Assembly: GCF_003970495.1 (NCBI RefSeq)
Contig: NZ_RXWW01000033.1
Location: 43,760 to 107,759, forward strand
DNA from: Staphylococcus pasteuri
Lineage (GTDB): Bacteria > Bacillota > Bacilli > Staphylococcales > Staphylococcaceae
Direction of reading: 5' to 3'
Length of the DNA: 64,000 nucleotides
A program made the position numbers and the translations under genes. The notes beneath the pieces were generated by a model. The model was not told the origin of the DNA, searched no databases, and saw only the letters and a program-made list of their open reading frames with translations. Positions within the stretch are counted from its first letter, which is position 1, and each line of letters starts with the position of its first letter. Shown piece by piece: positions 54,612 through 64,000 of the stretch.

Positions 54612-56426
54612 TTGTCTCAAGGCTTACCTAATAGAAAAGATGTATCAAGTTCAGAAACCTGGGATTTAAAAGACTTATTCCAAAATGATGATGCCTTTTA
54701 CGAAACGTTAGAAGAAATAATGGCTTCAACTATAGATTTTAATAAACGATTTGCTGGTCAACTAACAAACTATCAAATTGCTGAAAAAGCATTACATGAG
54801 TATGAGACTCTATTAATACAATTAGATCGTCTAGGAAACTATTCAGAATTACGTCTAAGTGTAGATACTAGTGATGAAACAGCACAACAATTAAATGCGA
54901 AATTAAATACTTCATATGGTAAAATCGCAAGTCAGCTATCATTTTTAGAATCGGAAATATTAGATTTAGATGATGATGAATTACAACACTTACTAGCTGA
55001 AACACAATATCCACACTATATTCAGCAACTCATTCAGCGTAAACCATATCAACTAGATCCTAAAGTAGAACAAACTTTAGCTAGTTTATCCCCTACTATT
55101 AATCAACCTTATGATTTATATGGTACGACAAAAATGCTAGATATCGCATTTGAATCGTTTGAACATGAAAATGTAGATTATCCAATGGATTACGCAACAT
55201 TTGAAAATGAATATGAAGATCATGCTGATGCAGAATTCAGAAAGAAAAGTTTCAAATCATTTAGTGATGCTATTAAACGATATCAACATACAACTGCAGC
55301 AACTTATAATATGCAAGTTCAACAAGAAAAAATTGAAGCAGATTTAAGAGGCTATGATTCAGTTATTGATTATCTGTTACAAGAACAAGAAGTGACACGA
55401 GACATGTTTGATAGACAAATTGATGTAATTATGAGTGATTTAGCACCAGTAATGCAAAAATATGCCAAATTATTACAACGTGTTCATGGTTTAGATAAAA
55501 TGCGATTTGAAGATTTGAAAATTTCAATAGATCCTACATATGAACCAGATATTTCAATAGAAGAATCTAAAAAATATATTTATGGTGCATTAAATGTGTT
55601 GGGTGATGATTATACTTCAATGCTTGAATCTGCTTATCAGAATCGTTGGATAGATTTTGCTCAAAATAAAGGTAAAGATACTGGCGCATTTTGTGCTAGT
55701 CCATATTTTACACATTCATATGTCTTTATTTCTTGGACGGGTAAAATGGCTGAAACATTTGTATTAGCACATGAATTAGGTCACGCTGGACATTTTACCT
55801 TAGCACAAAAACATCAAAATTTCTTAGAATCTGAAGCATCTATGTATTTTGTAGAGGCACCGTCTACTATGAATGAAATGTTGATGGCCAATTATTTATT
55901 TAACCATAGTGATGACCCTCGTTTTAAACGTTGGGTGATTGGCTCAATTTTATCACGTACTTATTATCATAATATGGTGACACACTTACTTGAAGCGGCA
56001 TATCAACGGGAAGTTTATAAAAAAGTAGATAATGGAGAATCTTTAACTGCGCCAGTACTTAATGATATTATGTTAAACGTTTACCAAACATTTTTCGGTG
56101 ACGCAGTTGAAATGACTGATGGTGCCGAGTTAACTTGGATGAGACAACCACATTATTATATGGGATTATATTCATATACTTATTCTGCAGGTTTAACAAT
56201 TGGTACGGTTGTTTCTCAAAAAATCAAAAATGAAGGTCAACCAGCAGTCGATGCTTGGTTAAATACGTTAAAATCAGGTGGCAGTTTATCTCCTGTTGAA
56301 TTAGCTAAACAAGCAGGTGTAGATATTACAACTGAAGCGCCATTAAAAGATACTATTCGCTATATTTCTGAATTAGTAGATGAAGCAATTGCATTAACTG
56401 ATGAGATTGAAGGTCAATCAAAATAA
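54612..56426 (+). CDS. pepF: Oligoendopeptidase F
   Basis: M3-family zinc peptidase that degrades oligopeptides in the cytoplasm. TTG start at 54612 behind AGGGAGTG; 604 residues. Zinc site HELGH at 387-391 (LAHELGHAGHFTLA), with the downstream Glu in FVEAPSTMNEMLM. The segment FCASPYFTHSYVFISWTG is typical of PepF. Single gene; neighbours on both sides are on the opposite strand. Peptide import by an Opp-type system and PepF is a common pairing, but the adjacent transporter is more likely for nickel. Confidence 0.95.
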   Translation: MSQGLPNRKDVSSSETWDLKDLFQNDDAFYETLEEIMASTIDFNKRFAGQLTNYQIAEKALHEYETLLIQLDRLGNYSELRLSVDTSDETAQQLNAKLNTSYGKIASQLSFLESEILDLDDDELQHLLAETQYPHYIQQLIQRKPYQLDPKVEQTLASLSPTINQPYDLYGTTKMLDIAFESFEHENVDYPMDYATFENEYEDHADAEFRKKSFKSFSDAIKRYQHTTAATYNMQVQQEKIEADLRGYDSVIDYLLQEQEVTRDMFDRQIDVIMSDLAPVMQKYAKLLQRVHGLDKMRFEDLKISIDPTYEPDISIEESKKYIYGALNVLGDDYTSMLESAYQNRWIDFAQNKGKDTGAFCASPYFTHSYVFISWTGKMAETFVLAHELGHAGHFTLAQKHQNFLESEASMYFVEAPSTMNEMLMANYLFNHSDDPRFKRWVIGSILSRTYYHNMVTHLLEAAYQREVYKKVDNGESLTAPVLNDIMLNVYQTFFGDAVEMTDGAELTWMRQPHYYMGLYSYTYSAGLTIGTVVSQKIKNEGQPAVDAWLNTLKSGGSLSPVELAKQAGVDITTEAPLKDTIRYISELVDEAIALTDEIEGQSK

Positions 56427-56433
56427 CTATAAA

Positions 56434-56480
56434 AATATCCCCTCAAATGAAAGAATCACCATTCATTTGAGGGGATATTA
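56434..56480. terminator. Bidirectional terminator between pepF and phoU
   Basis: Perfect stem of about 18 bp (AATATCCCCTCAAATGAA with TTCATTTGAGGGGATATT) and a 10-base loop, between convergent genes. Confidence 0.93.
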
Positions 56481-56515
56481 TATGTTTATTTATTAATTTG
56501 GATTATATAGTTAGA

Positions 56516-57163
56516 TTAATGTGATATTTCATAACGGTTACCAGTTAAGAAGTAATATACACTTTCAGCAATATTACTAATATGGTCCCCTACACGTTCT
56601 AAGTTTCTAGCGGCTAAATGAGCTTGTCCAGCAACGAAAGGATCATTATCAATTAAGTAAGTAGTATTAACGATATTGATATATAAGTCATCAATATCTT
56701 GATCGCGTTCGATAATTTCTTTAATCAAAGTAATATCTTCATTTTTAACGGCTGTATTTAAATCTTCAAGCATTAACATAGCAAGTTTACCCATTGTTTT
56801 TAATCTAGTTAATACATAATTGTCAGTTATTTTGACTCGAAGTCTAATATGAGCGATATTAGCTGCATTGTCTCCCATTCGCTCTAAATCTGTAGAAATT
56901 TTTAATGCTGACATCATCATTCTCAAATCTGTAGCTATTGGTTGCTGTTTTGTAATCAACATAATCACTTTTTCATTAATTTCATGATCTAGATGATTGA
57001 TTTCTTTATCTTTTTGAATAGTTTCTCTGGCAAATGTTCTCTTCTCTTCACTTAACGACACTAAGGCATTCTCAATATTAAAATAAACACGAAGACCTAG
57101 TCGGCGTAAATCTTTGATTAAGCCTTCTAGTTGATCTTCGTATTTTTGTCTAATAACTGCCAT
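56516..57163 (-). CDS. phoU: PhoU, phosphate signalling protein
   Basis: 215 residues forming two similar three-helix bundles. The repeated metal-binding pattern is seen as KISTDLERMGDNAANIAHIRLR and RNLERVGDHISNIAESVYYF. PhoU links the Pst transporter to the phosphate-sensing kinase and limits phosphate uptake. Last gene of the pst operon, 3 bp after pstB. Confidence 0.96.
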   Translation of the reverse strand: MAVIRQKYEDQLEGLIKDLRRLGLRVYFNIENALVSLSEEKRTFARETIQKDKEINHLDHEINEKVIMLITKQQPIATDLRMMMSALKISTDLERMGDNAANIAHIRLRVKITDNYVLTRLKTMGKLAMLMLEDLNTAVKNEDITLIKEIIERDQDIDDLYINIVNTTYLIDNDPFVAGQAHLAARNLERVGDHISNIAESVYYFLTGNRYEISH

Positions 57164-57166
57164 CTA

Positions 57167-58057
<891 letters not shown>

Positions 58058-58130
58058 CTAAATAATTAAGTTGAAATAAGTCTACTTAATAATCAATATC
58101 GATTTCCCAATGTTAATATTTCGTTTGTTT

Positions 58131-59060
58131 TTAAAATTTCTTACTAAATTTGTTACGGAAGTATATTGCTAAACCGTTCATTAATAATAAGATAATTAAT
58201 AATACGATAATGCCTGCTGACGCAACATTTTGGAATTCTTCTTGAGGCATTTTAGCCCAGTTATAAATTTGTATTGGTAATGCTTGGAATTGATCCATAA
58301 TGCCGCTTGGTAAACGTAATAGAATTGTTGGAATACCAATTAAAATTAAAGGCGCTGTTTCGCCTAATGCACGAGATAAAGCTAAGATAAATCCAGTTAA
58401 AATACCTGGTAATGCAGCTGGTAAAACGACTTTGTAAATCGTTTGCCATTTATTTGCACCTAAACCATATGACGCTTCACGTACTGAATTGGGTACCGCG
58501 CGAATAGCTTCTTGTGATGCTACGATAATGACAGGTAAGATTAATAAAGACATTGTTAATGCACCAGCTAAAATAGATTTGCCAAGAGATAATGACTCGA
58601 TTCCCATACCACGTACGAATAATGTAAGTCCTAATAAACCGAATACTACTGAAGGTACCCCGGCTAAGTTAGAAATACAAACTTTCACAAAGTCTGTAAA
58701 TGGATTTTTACGAGCATATTCTTCAAGATAAATTGCTGTACCGACACCTAAAATAATTGAAATTGGAATGATAGTAATCATTAACCATAGTGTTCCCACT
58801 AAAGCACCTTTAACACCGGCCATAGATGGTGTAGATGATGAAAAGTTAGTGAAGAATGAAGGTGTTAAATGACCAGCACCTTTGATTAATGTATCTATTA
58901 ATAATGCTGCTAATACGATTAATCCTATTAATGTACAAGCTAAGAATATACCTTTAAATACTTTATTCTTCGTCATACGACTAGAAATATTTTTTTCGAC
59001 TTTATTTTGATCGACTAATGTTTTGTTATGATTTGCTACGTTAGTAGTTGTTGTAGACAT
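58131..59060 (-). CDS. pstA: Phosphate ABC transporter permease PstA
   Basis: 309 residues with a polar N-terminus and six membrane helices. PstA motifs GVGTAIYLEEYARKNPFTDFVKVCISNLAGVPSVVFGLLGLTLF and the EAA loop EASYGLGANKWQTIYKVVLPAALPGILTG. The start lies one base after the pstC stop, with GAGAGGAG upstream inside pstC. Confidence 0.97.
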   Translation of the reverse strand: MSTTTTNVANHNKTLVDQNKVEKNISSRMTKNKVFKGIFLACTLIGLIVLAALLIDTLIKGAGHLTPSFFTNFSSSTPSMAGVKGALVGTLWLMITIIPISIILGVGTAIYLEEYARKNPFTDFVKVCISNLAGVPSVVFGLLGLTLFVRGMGIESLSLGKSILAGALTMSLLILPVIIVASQEAIRAVPNSVREASYGLGANKWQTIYKVVLPAALPGILTGFILALSRALGETAPLILIGIPTILLRLPSGIMDQFQALPIQIYNWAKMPQEEFQNVASAGIIVLLIILLLMNGLAIYFRNKFSKKF

Positions 59061-59061
59061 T

Positions 59062-59988
59062 TTAATACTCCTCTCTGAAACGTTTAGAAATCCATTGTGA
59101 TAGTAAGTTCATAGCTAATGTGAAAATAAATAGCGTGAAACCTACCGCATAGATACTGTAGTAAACGTCTGATCCGAAAGTAGCATCTCCTGTAGCAACT
59201 TGAACAATGTAACCAGTCATTGTTTGGATTGATCCTGTTAAGTTTAATGAGGCTGTTGGTGTACTACCAGCTGCTAGAGATACAATCATTGTTTCACCAA
59301 TTGCTCTTGAAATTGCTAGTACAATAGATGCTAAGATACCTGAAGCTGCTGCAGGTAAAACGACTTTTATTGCAACTTCTAATTTTGTAGCACCTAATCC
59401 TAAAGCACCTTCACGAATTTTGTTTGGAACTGATGCCATTGCATCTTCACTCATACTTGTAATAAGTGGGATAATCATTACCCCTACTACTAATCCAGGA
59501 CTAATTGAGTTAAAACTACCTAAGTCAGGAAATATAGATCTTAAAATCGGTGTAACAAATGTTAATGCGAAGAAACCGAACACGATAGTTGGTATACCTG
59601 CTAACACCTCAAGTACTGGTTTAATAATGCGTCTAGCTCTATCTGAAGCATATTCACTTAAATAAATAGCTGCGCCTAATCCAATTGGAACTGCGAATAA
59701 AGCTGCAATAATTGTGATTTTAAGTGTTCCAATGATTAATGCCCAAATACCATATGAAGGTTTAGCTGAGAACGGGTTCCAATCTGTAGAAAATAAAAAT
59801 TCTGTGATTGATACACGTGTAAAGAAAGTGATTGTTTCAGTTAGTAATGTAAATAAAATCCCTAAAGTTACTAAAATTGAAATTGCTGAAATGATAGCTA
59901 AAATGATTGGCACTATTTTATCGCTCATGCCACCCTTTTTGGCATTATTTTTAGCAATCATTTCTCTAATGTTTGTATTTGAAACCAT
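59062..59988 (-). CDS. pstC: Phosphate ABC transporter permease PstC
   Basis: 308 residues with six membrane helices. Shares with PstA the motif AAIYLSEYASDRARRIIKPVLEVLAGIPTIVFGFFALTFV and the EAA loop EGALGLGATKLEVAIKVVLPAAASGILAS. AGAGAGG precedes the ATG. A 176-bp region full of hairpins separates it from pstS. Confidence 0.97.
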   Translation of the reverse strand: MVSNTNIREMIAKNNAKKGGMSDKIVPIILAIISAISILVTLGILFTLLTETITFFTRVSITEFLFSTDWNPFSAKPSYGIWALIIGTLKITIIAALFAVPIGLGAAIYLSEYASDRARRIIKPVLEVLAGIPTIVFGFFALTFVTPILRSIFPDLGSFNSISPGLVVGVMIIPLITSMSEDAMASVPNKIREGALGLGATKLEVAIKVVLPAAASGILASIVLAISRAIGETMIVSLAAGSTPTASLNLTGSIQTMTGYIVQVATGDATFGSDVYYSIYAVGFTLFIFTLAMNLLSQWISKRFREEY

Positions 59989-60010
59989 ATGAAAACCTCT
60001 CTTCTTAAAT

Positions 60011-60138
60011 CTCCCAATTATAAAAAAAGAGTGGGAATATTTCAGGTTGATAAGAGTAAAGACTCATGATATTTATGTGCTAACCTGAAAAGAAAATCAT
60101 ACAAAGTGGCTGAATTAACCCACTTTGTATTGATTTTC
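60011..60138 (-). promoter_or_regulatory. Hairpin cluster between pstS and pstC
   Basis: Three successive inverted repeats. 60092-60109 pairs with 60120-60138 over 18 bp with one bulge. 60040-60048 (TTTCAGGTT) pairs with 60082-60090 (AACCTGAAA). A short one lies at about 60012-60035. On the minus-strand mRNA the first lies just after pstS and is followed by a T-rich stretch. Probably a partial terminator or 3'-end stabiliser giving more PstS than PstCAB. Confidence 0.7.
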
Positions 60139-60164
60139 GTTGTATTCCCAAACTCTATTGTTAA

Positions 60165-61130
60165 TTATTTATCTTCTTTTTTATCAGAGTCTTTGCTGTT
60201 TTTCTTAATGTAATCTTTTAATTCTTTAAGTTCATCTTTGTAATCTTTCTTAGGAAGTGCTACATAACCAGCATCTTCTGCAGATTTACCTTCATCTTTA
60301 AGAGTGAATTTCATGAATTCTTGGAAAGCTTTGTTATCTTTTAAAGATTTCTCTTTAGCATAGATGAATAATGGTCTACTTAAAGCATAAGAGTTATCTT
60401 GGATTGTTTTCTTAGTTGGTTTAGTATCTTTGCCTTTATCATCTTTGACTTTAACTTCTTTTAATTTGTCTTTATTTTGTTGATAGAAGTTATAACCGAA
60501 GTAACCAATACCTTGTTCGTTCTTTTGTACTGATTGTACGATGACGTTAGTGTCAGCATTTTTTTCAGCTTTGATATCGCCTTTATCCATTACTTCTTCA
60601 GTAAAGAAGTCGAATGTACCATGTGATTGGTCAGGAGAGAACGCTTTGATTTTTTTATCAGGCCATTTAGAGTTAACGTCTTTCCAAGTTTTAGCTTTTC
60701 CAGAATAGATCTCTTTAAGTTGGTCTTTAGATAATGATTTTACGAAGTCATTATCTTTGTTTACTGTTACCGTTACACCATCTTGAGCAATTTTATATTC
60801 TTTGTATTTAATACCTTTGTCTTCTAATTTTTTCTTTTCTTCATCTTTAATAGGTCTTGAAGCATTTGAGAAATCTGTTTCTCCAGAAATGAATTTCTCG
60901 AATCCGCCACCTGTTCCTGAAGTACCTGATGATACTGTAGCGTCTGGATAATCTTTAGCGAATTTTTCGTTTAATTTTTCAATGATAGGACCGACTGTTG
61001 AAGATCCGTCACCTTTTACTTCACCACTTACATCTTTACCTTCGCCTGAACCGCCGTTACCGCCGCCACATGCGCCTAAAAGTACTGAAGCTCCTAATAC
61101 AGTCGTACCGACTAATTGCCACTTTTTCAT
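60165..61130 (-). CDS. pstS: Phosphate-binding lipoprotein PstS
   Basis: 321 residues. Lipoprotein signal [21 protein letters not shown] with Cys21 as the lipid anchor, then a Gly-rich linker. Phosphate-contact segments [32 protein letters not shown] and [12 protein letters not shown]. The C-terminus is strongly charged ([13 protein letters not shown]). The adhering GGAGG lies upstream of the ATG. First gene of pstSCAB-phoU, with Pho-box-like repeats upstream. Confidence 0.97.
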   Translation of the reverse strand: MKKWQLVGTTVLGASVLLGACGGGNGGSGEGKDVSGEVKGDGSSTVGPIIEKLNEKFAKDYPDATVSSGTSGTGGGFEKFISGETDFSNASRPIKDEEKKKLEDKGIKYKEYKIAQDGVTVTVNKDNDFVKSLSKDQLKEIYSGKAKTWKDVNSKWPDKKIKAFSPDQSHGTFDFFTEEVMDKGDIKAEKNADTNVIVQSVQKNEQGIGYFGYNFYQQNKDKLKEVKVKDDKGKDTKPTKKTIQDNSYALSRPLFIYAKEKSLKDNKAFQEFMKFTLKDEGKSAEDAGYVALPKKDYKDELKELKDYIKKNSKDSDKKEDK

Positions 61131-61202
61131 TGAAACATCCTCCTAATATAAATAACCCAAATGTTATATGTATTTCTTACAGTTCTAATATTAACGAATC
61201 AT

Positions 61203-61262
61203 TGTTAATTAAAAACTATGTTAATGTAAATGTTTTGTTAAGTTTAGATTTAGTTATGTTAA
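61203..61262 (-). promoter_or_regulatory. Pho-box-like repeats upstream of pstS
   Basis: Read on the minus strand, TTAACA occurs at 61262-61257, 61241-61236, 61224-61219 and 61208-61203, with TTTACA at 61230-61225. The pair TTAACA-N5-TTTACA has the 11-bp spacing of a PhoP dimer site in Bacillus. It lies 73 bp and more upstream of pstS. Confidence 0.5.
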
Positions 61263-61377
61263 GTTATTAGAAATTCTTATATATATCAGCTTTTTAGACT
61301 TTAATCGTATTAAGATTATTTCAAGATTTAGGGGAAATTCTGTTGAAGAGGAAATATTAAAGTAAGTATTGTTAACA

Positions 61378-61417
61378 TAAAAATAGCGTCGATTGAATTA
61401 TAAGTTTCAATCAACGC
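61378..61417 (-). terminator. Terminator of cvfB
   Basis: 12-bp stem GCGTCGATTGAA / TTCAATCAACGC, with a T-rich tail on the minus strand. Confidence 0.8.
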
Positions 61418-61476
61418 AATACAATGTTGTTATTAAATTAAGTTTACCTTTTTAATAGAAGAAACAAGATTTTGTA

Positions 61477-62385
61477 TTATTTATCTTGGTTGTTTTCAGT
61501 ATGAGACCAACCTTTTTTAGTTAAACTAATTTTACCTGTTTCAATATTGATGATTTTTTGTTTATATAAATGTCCGATAGCACGTTTAAATGAACCTTTA
61601 CTCATGTTAAACACTTCTTTAATGGCTTCTGGACTTGATTTATCCCAAAATGGTAATTCACCGTCGTATTCAACTAATAAATCAAAAATGACTTGTCCAT
61701 CATCGTCTAGTCGTTCATGTGCTAATGGCAAGAATGAACCATTTAGCTCACCTTGTTCATTATGGCCAATGATACGTACTTTAACTAACTCACCTAGTCT
61801 AGGTTCAGCTTTACGTTCTGATTCATGTACGAAGACTTTGTAGCCTTCCGTACTTAATAAGAAACTACCTACACGTAAGACACGATAAGGTCTAGCTTCT
61901 AACATTTCATTTTGCTTACTATCATCATGAACTGGCGTGTACATATTATCTACAATACCTTCACTTGCTAAACGAGCAAACATTTGATTTTCTCTATCGA
62001 TTCTTAGAGTAACAAGTAGTTTGTCACCAGCTTCTGGCCAAAGTGTTTTAACTTTTGGTAAATCTTCCCATGGTATCAATACTTCTCTTGGTAAACCTAC
62101 ATCAACACGTGCACCATCACGGTCTACTTTTAATACTTTTGCAAAATCATATTTATCTTTAGTGATATCAGGCATATTTTGTGTTGCAAATAATTCTCCT
62201 GATCTATTTGGATAGATAAAGAAACTATATTCTTCACCTACTTGTAATTCATCTTCTTCATTTACTTCTGATTGATTCAGTTTAACTTGTTCTCCGTTTG
62301 GTCCTTTTAACATATAAGTCGAACCTTGTAAGCCGGTAACTTCAAGAAATTCAATTGAACCTACGATATCTTTTTCTAGTGCCAT
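61477..62385 (-). CDS. cvfB: CvfB, S1-domain RNA-binding virulence regulator
   Basis: 302 residues from ATG 62385 with GAAGGAG upstream; the frame to 62427 was rejected because that site lies inside it. Three S1-like beta-barrel modules (about 1-65, 66-140, 150-225) are followed by a winged helix (about 230-300, DKSSPEAIKEVFNMSKGSFKRAIGHLYKQKIINIETGKISLTKKGW). In S. aureus CvfB binds RNA and affects virulence gene expression (known); the homologue here should do the same. Divergent from the ABC-F gene. Confidence 0.95.
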   Translation of the reverse strand: MALEKDIVGSIEFLEVTGLQGSTYMLKGPNGEQVKLNQSEVNEEDELQVGEEYSFFIYPNRSGELFATQNMPDITKDKYDFAKVLKVDRDGARVDVGLPREVLIPWEDLPKVKTLWPEAGDKLLVTLRIDRENQMFARLASEGIVDNMYTPVHDDSKQNEMLEARPYRVLRVGSFLLSTEGYKVFVHESERKAEPRLGELVKVRIIGHNEQGELNGSFLPLAHERLDDDGQVIFDLLVEYDGELPFWDKSSPEAIKEVFNMSKGSFKRAIGHLYKQKIINIETGKISLTKKGWSHTENNQDK

Positions 62386-62529
62386 TATATTCTCCTTCGA
62401 GTCATTTATTCTTTTATAGTATAACATGAGTGGTGTAATCTATCATTACAAGTTGTAGGTGGTCGAAAGTATCTTAATAATATGATATAATTTTTCCGTT
62501 AGAATAACGATATAAAAAGGAGCAAATGC

Positions 62530-64000
62530 ATGTTACAAGTAACTGATGTAAGTTTACGTTTTGGCGATCGTAAACTATTTGAAGATGTAAATATTAAATT
62601 TACTGATGGTAATTGCTATGGATTAATTGGAGCGAATGGTGCAGGTAAATCTACTTTCTTAAAAATATTATCTGGTGAGTTAGATTCACAAACTGGTCAT
62701 GTATCACTAGGTAAAGATGAAAGATTAGCAATTTTAAAACAGGACCACTTTGCATATGAAGATGAACGTGTACTTGATGTAGTTATTAAAGGTCACGAAC
62801 GTTTATATGAAGTAATGAAAGAAAAAGATGAAATTTATATGAAACCAGATTTCAGTGATGAAGATGGAATTCGTGCTGCTGAACTTGAAGGCGAATTTGC
62901 TGAGATGAATGGTTGGAACGCAGAAGCAGATGCTGCAAACTTACTATCTGGTTTAGGTATTGACGCATCATTACAAGACAAAAAGATGTCTGAACTTGAA
63001 AATAACCAAAAAGTAAAAGTATTATTAGCGCAAAGTTTATTTGGCGACCCAGATGTACTATTACTAGATGAGCCTACCAATGGTTTAGATATTCCAGCTA
63101 TTAGTTGGTTAGAAGATTTCTTAATTAATTTTGAAAATACAGTCATCGTAGTATCACATGACCGTCACTTCTTAAATAATGTATGTACACATATTGCAGA
63201 TTTAGACTTTGGTAAAATTAAAGTTTATGTTGGTAACTATGATTTCTGGTATCAATCAAGTCAATTAGCTCAAAAAATGGCACAAGAACAAAATAAGAAA
63301 AAAGAAGAAAAAATTAAAGAACTTCAAGATTTCGTGGCACGTTTCTCTGCAAATGCTTCTAAATCTAAACAAGCAACAAGTCGTAAAAAACAATTAGAAA
63401 AAATCGAATTAGATGATATTCAACCATCATCTAGACGTTATCCATATGTGAAATTCACTCCAGAAAGAGAAATTGGTAATGACTTGTTAAGTGTCCAAAA
63501 TCTTTCTAAAACAATTGACGGTGAAAAAGTATTAGATAATATTTCATTTACGATGAACCCTAACGATAAAGCTATTTTAATTGGAGATAGTGAAATTGCT
63601 AAAACTACCCTACTTAAAATTTTAGCTGGTGAAATGGAACCAGACGAAGGTTCATATAAATGGGGTGTTACAACTTCATTAAGTTACTTCCCTAAAGATA
63701 ACTCTGAATACTTTGATGGTGTAAACATGAATCTTGTTGATTGGTTACGTCAATATGCACCAGAAGATGAACAGACTGAAACGTTCTTACGTGGTTTCTT
63801 AGGACGTATGTTGTTTAGTGGTGAAGAAGTTAAGAAAAAAGCAAGCGTGTTATCAGGTGGAGAGAAAGTACGTTGTATGTTAAGTAAAATGATGCTTTCA
63901 AGTGCGAATGTATTATTATTAGATGAACCAACTAACCATTTAGACTTAGAAAGTATTACTGCAGTCAATGATGGATTAAAATCATTTAAAGGTTCACTTA
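62530..64000 (+). CDS. ABC-F family ATPase, YbiT-like (3' end cut by window edge)
   Basis: Ribosome-associated ABC-F protein: two ATPase domains without membrane segments. ATG at 62530 after AAAAGGAGC; 490 residues are visible and no stop is reached. Domain 1 has Walker A GANGAGKST (34-42), a degenerate signature SELENNQKVKVLL and Walker B VLLLDEPTNGLD. A linker rich in Lys/Glu/Gln (about 255-310) follows. Domain 2 has an altered Walker A, GDSEIAKTT (352-360), a normal LSGGEKVRC and VLLLDEPTNHLD. The degenerate first signature resembles the YbiT branch. It is not evidently one of the antibiotic-resistance ABC-F types. Role in translation is inferred from the family. Confidence 0.92.
   Translation, partial: MLQVTDVSLRFGDRKLFEDVNIKFTDGNCYGLIGANGAGKSTFLKILSGELDSQTGHVSLGKDERLAILKQDHFAYEDERVLDVVIKGHERLYEVMKEKDEIYMKPDFSDEDGIRAAELEGEFAEMNGWNAEADAANLLSGLGIDASLQDKKMSELENNQKVKVLLAQSLFGDPDVLLLDEPTNGLDIPAISWLEDFLINFENTVIVVSHDRHFLNNVCTHIADLDFGKIKVYVGNYDFWYQSSQLAQKMAQEQNKKKEEKIKELQDFVARFSANASKSKQATSRKKQLEKIELDDIQPSSRRYPYVKFTPEREIGNDLLSVQNLSKTIDGEKVLDNISFTMNPNDKAILIGDSEIAKTTLLKILAGEMEPDEGSYKWGVTTSLSYFPKDNSEYFDGVNMNLVDWLRQYAPEDEQTETFLRGFLGRMLFSGEEVKKKASVLSGGEKVRCMLSKMMLSSANVLLLDEPTNHLDLESITAVNDGLKSFKGSL

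Larger units (their letters stand above)
61131..61476. other. 346-bp gap between pstS and cvfB
   Basis: Holds the pstS control region (Pho-box-like repeats) and the cvfB terminator. No open frame with a ribosome site was found here. Confidence 0.7.

Overview
The window is a stretch of chromosome from a low-GC Gram-positive bacterium, almost certainly a Staphylococcus. The evidence is the combination and order of femA-femB, mprF, msrR, sosA, parE-parC, cvfB and pst genes, the AT-rich codon use, and proteins of the lengths usual in staphylococci. ParC carries Ser80 and Asp84 in its quinolone-resistance region. Asp84, where S. aureus has Glu, points to a coagulase-negative species; the exact species cannot be fixed from this window. 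No rRNA, tRNA, insertion sequence, prophage or CRISPR array was seen. This is core genome rather than an island.

Layout. 1-2.2 kb: the end of catalase, then two zinc-independent ribosomal protein genes (rpmG, rpsN), each preceded by a Zur-like palindrome. 2.3-9.3 kb: guaC with a structured leader, a frameshifted CAP-domain gene, the divergent lexA/sosA pair, a DUF896 gene, transketolase, a YneF-like gene and a CcdC-like gene. 9.3-19.7 kb: sbcDC, mscL, a betaine transporter, aconitase, a thioesterase and a HesB-like protein. 19.9-27.9 kb: plsY, parE-parC, alsT, glcT. 28-35.5 kb: an AI-2E-family permease, mprF, msrA divergent from msrR, a tautomerase and a LexA-controlled Y-family polymerase. 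35.5-44.8 kb: tyrA, an M42 peptidase, and trpEGDCFBA behind two tandem T-boxes, with trpA interrupted by a nonsense codon. 45.2-47.8 kb: femA-femB, followed by a 916-bp gap without genes. 48.7-54.4 kb: a HAD phosphatase, a frameshifted Fur-box siderophore lipoprotein, and a nickel/oligopeptide (opp2/nik) ABC operon on the minus strand. 54.6-64 kb: pepF, the minus-strand pstSCAB-phoU operon, cvfB, and the start of an ABC-F gene.

How the genes work together. Several regulons meet here. LexA boxes precede lexA, sosA, sbcDC, parEC and the Y-family polymerase gene, so DNA-break processing, topoisomerase IV, division arrest and mutagenic synthesis form an SOS set. Metal and nutrient control is visible as Zur-like boxes (rpmG, rpsN), a strong Fur box (siderophore lipoprotein), a weaker Fur-like site plus a perfect palindrome at acnA, Pho-box-like repeats at pstS, and tandem T-boxes at trp. 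Cell-envelope genes (femAB, mprF, msrR, plsY) are spread through the window. Three genes are broken: the CAP gene and the siderophore lipoprotein by one-base shifts, and trpA by an in-frame stop. The two frameshifts could be sequencing errors. The trpA stop looks like a simple C-to-T change and would predict tryptophan auxotrophy.
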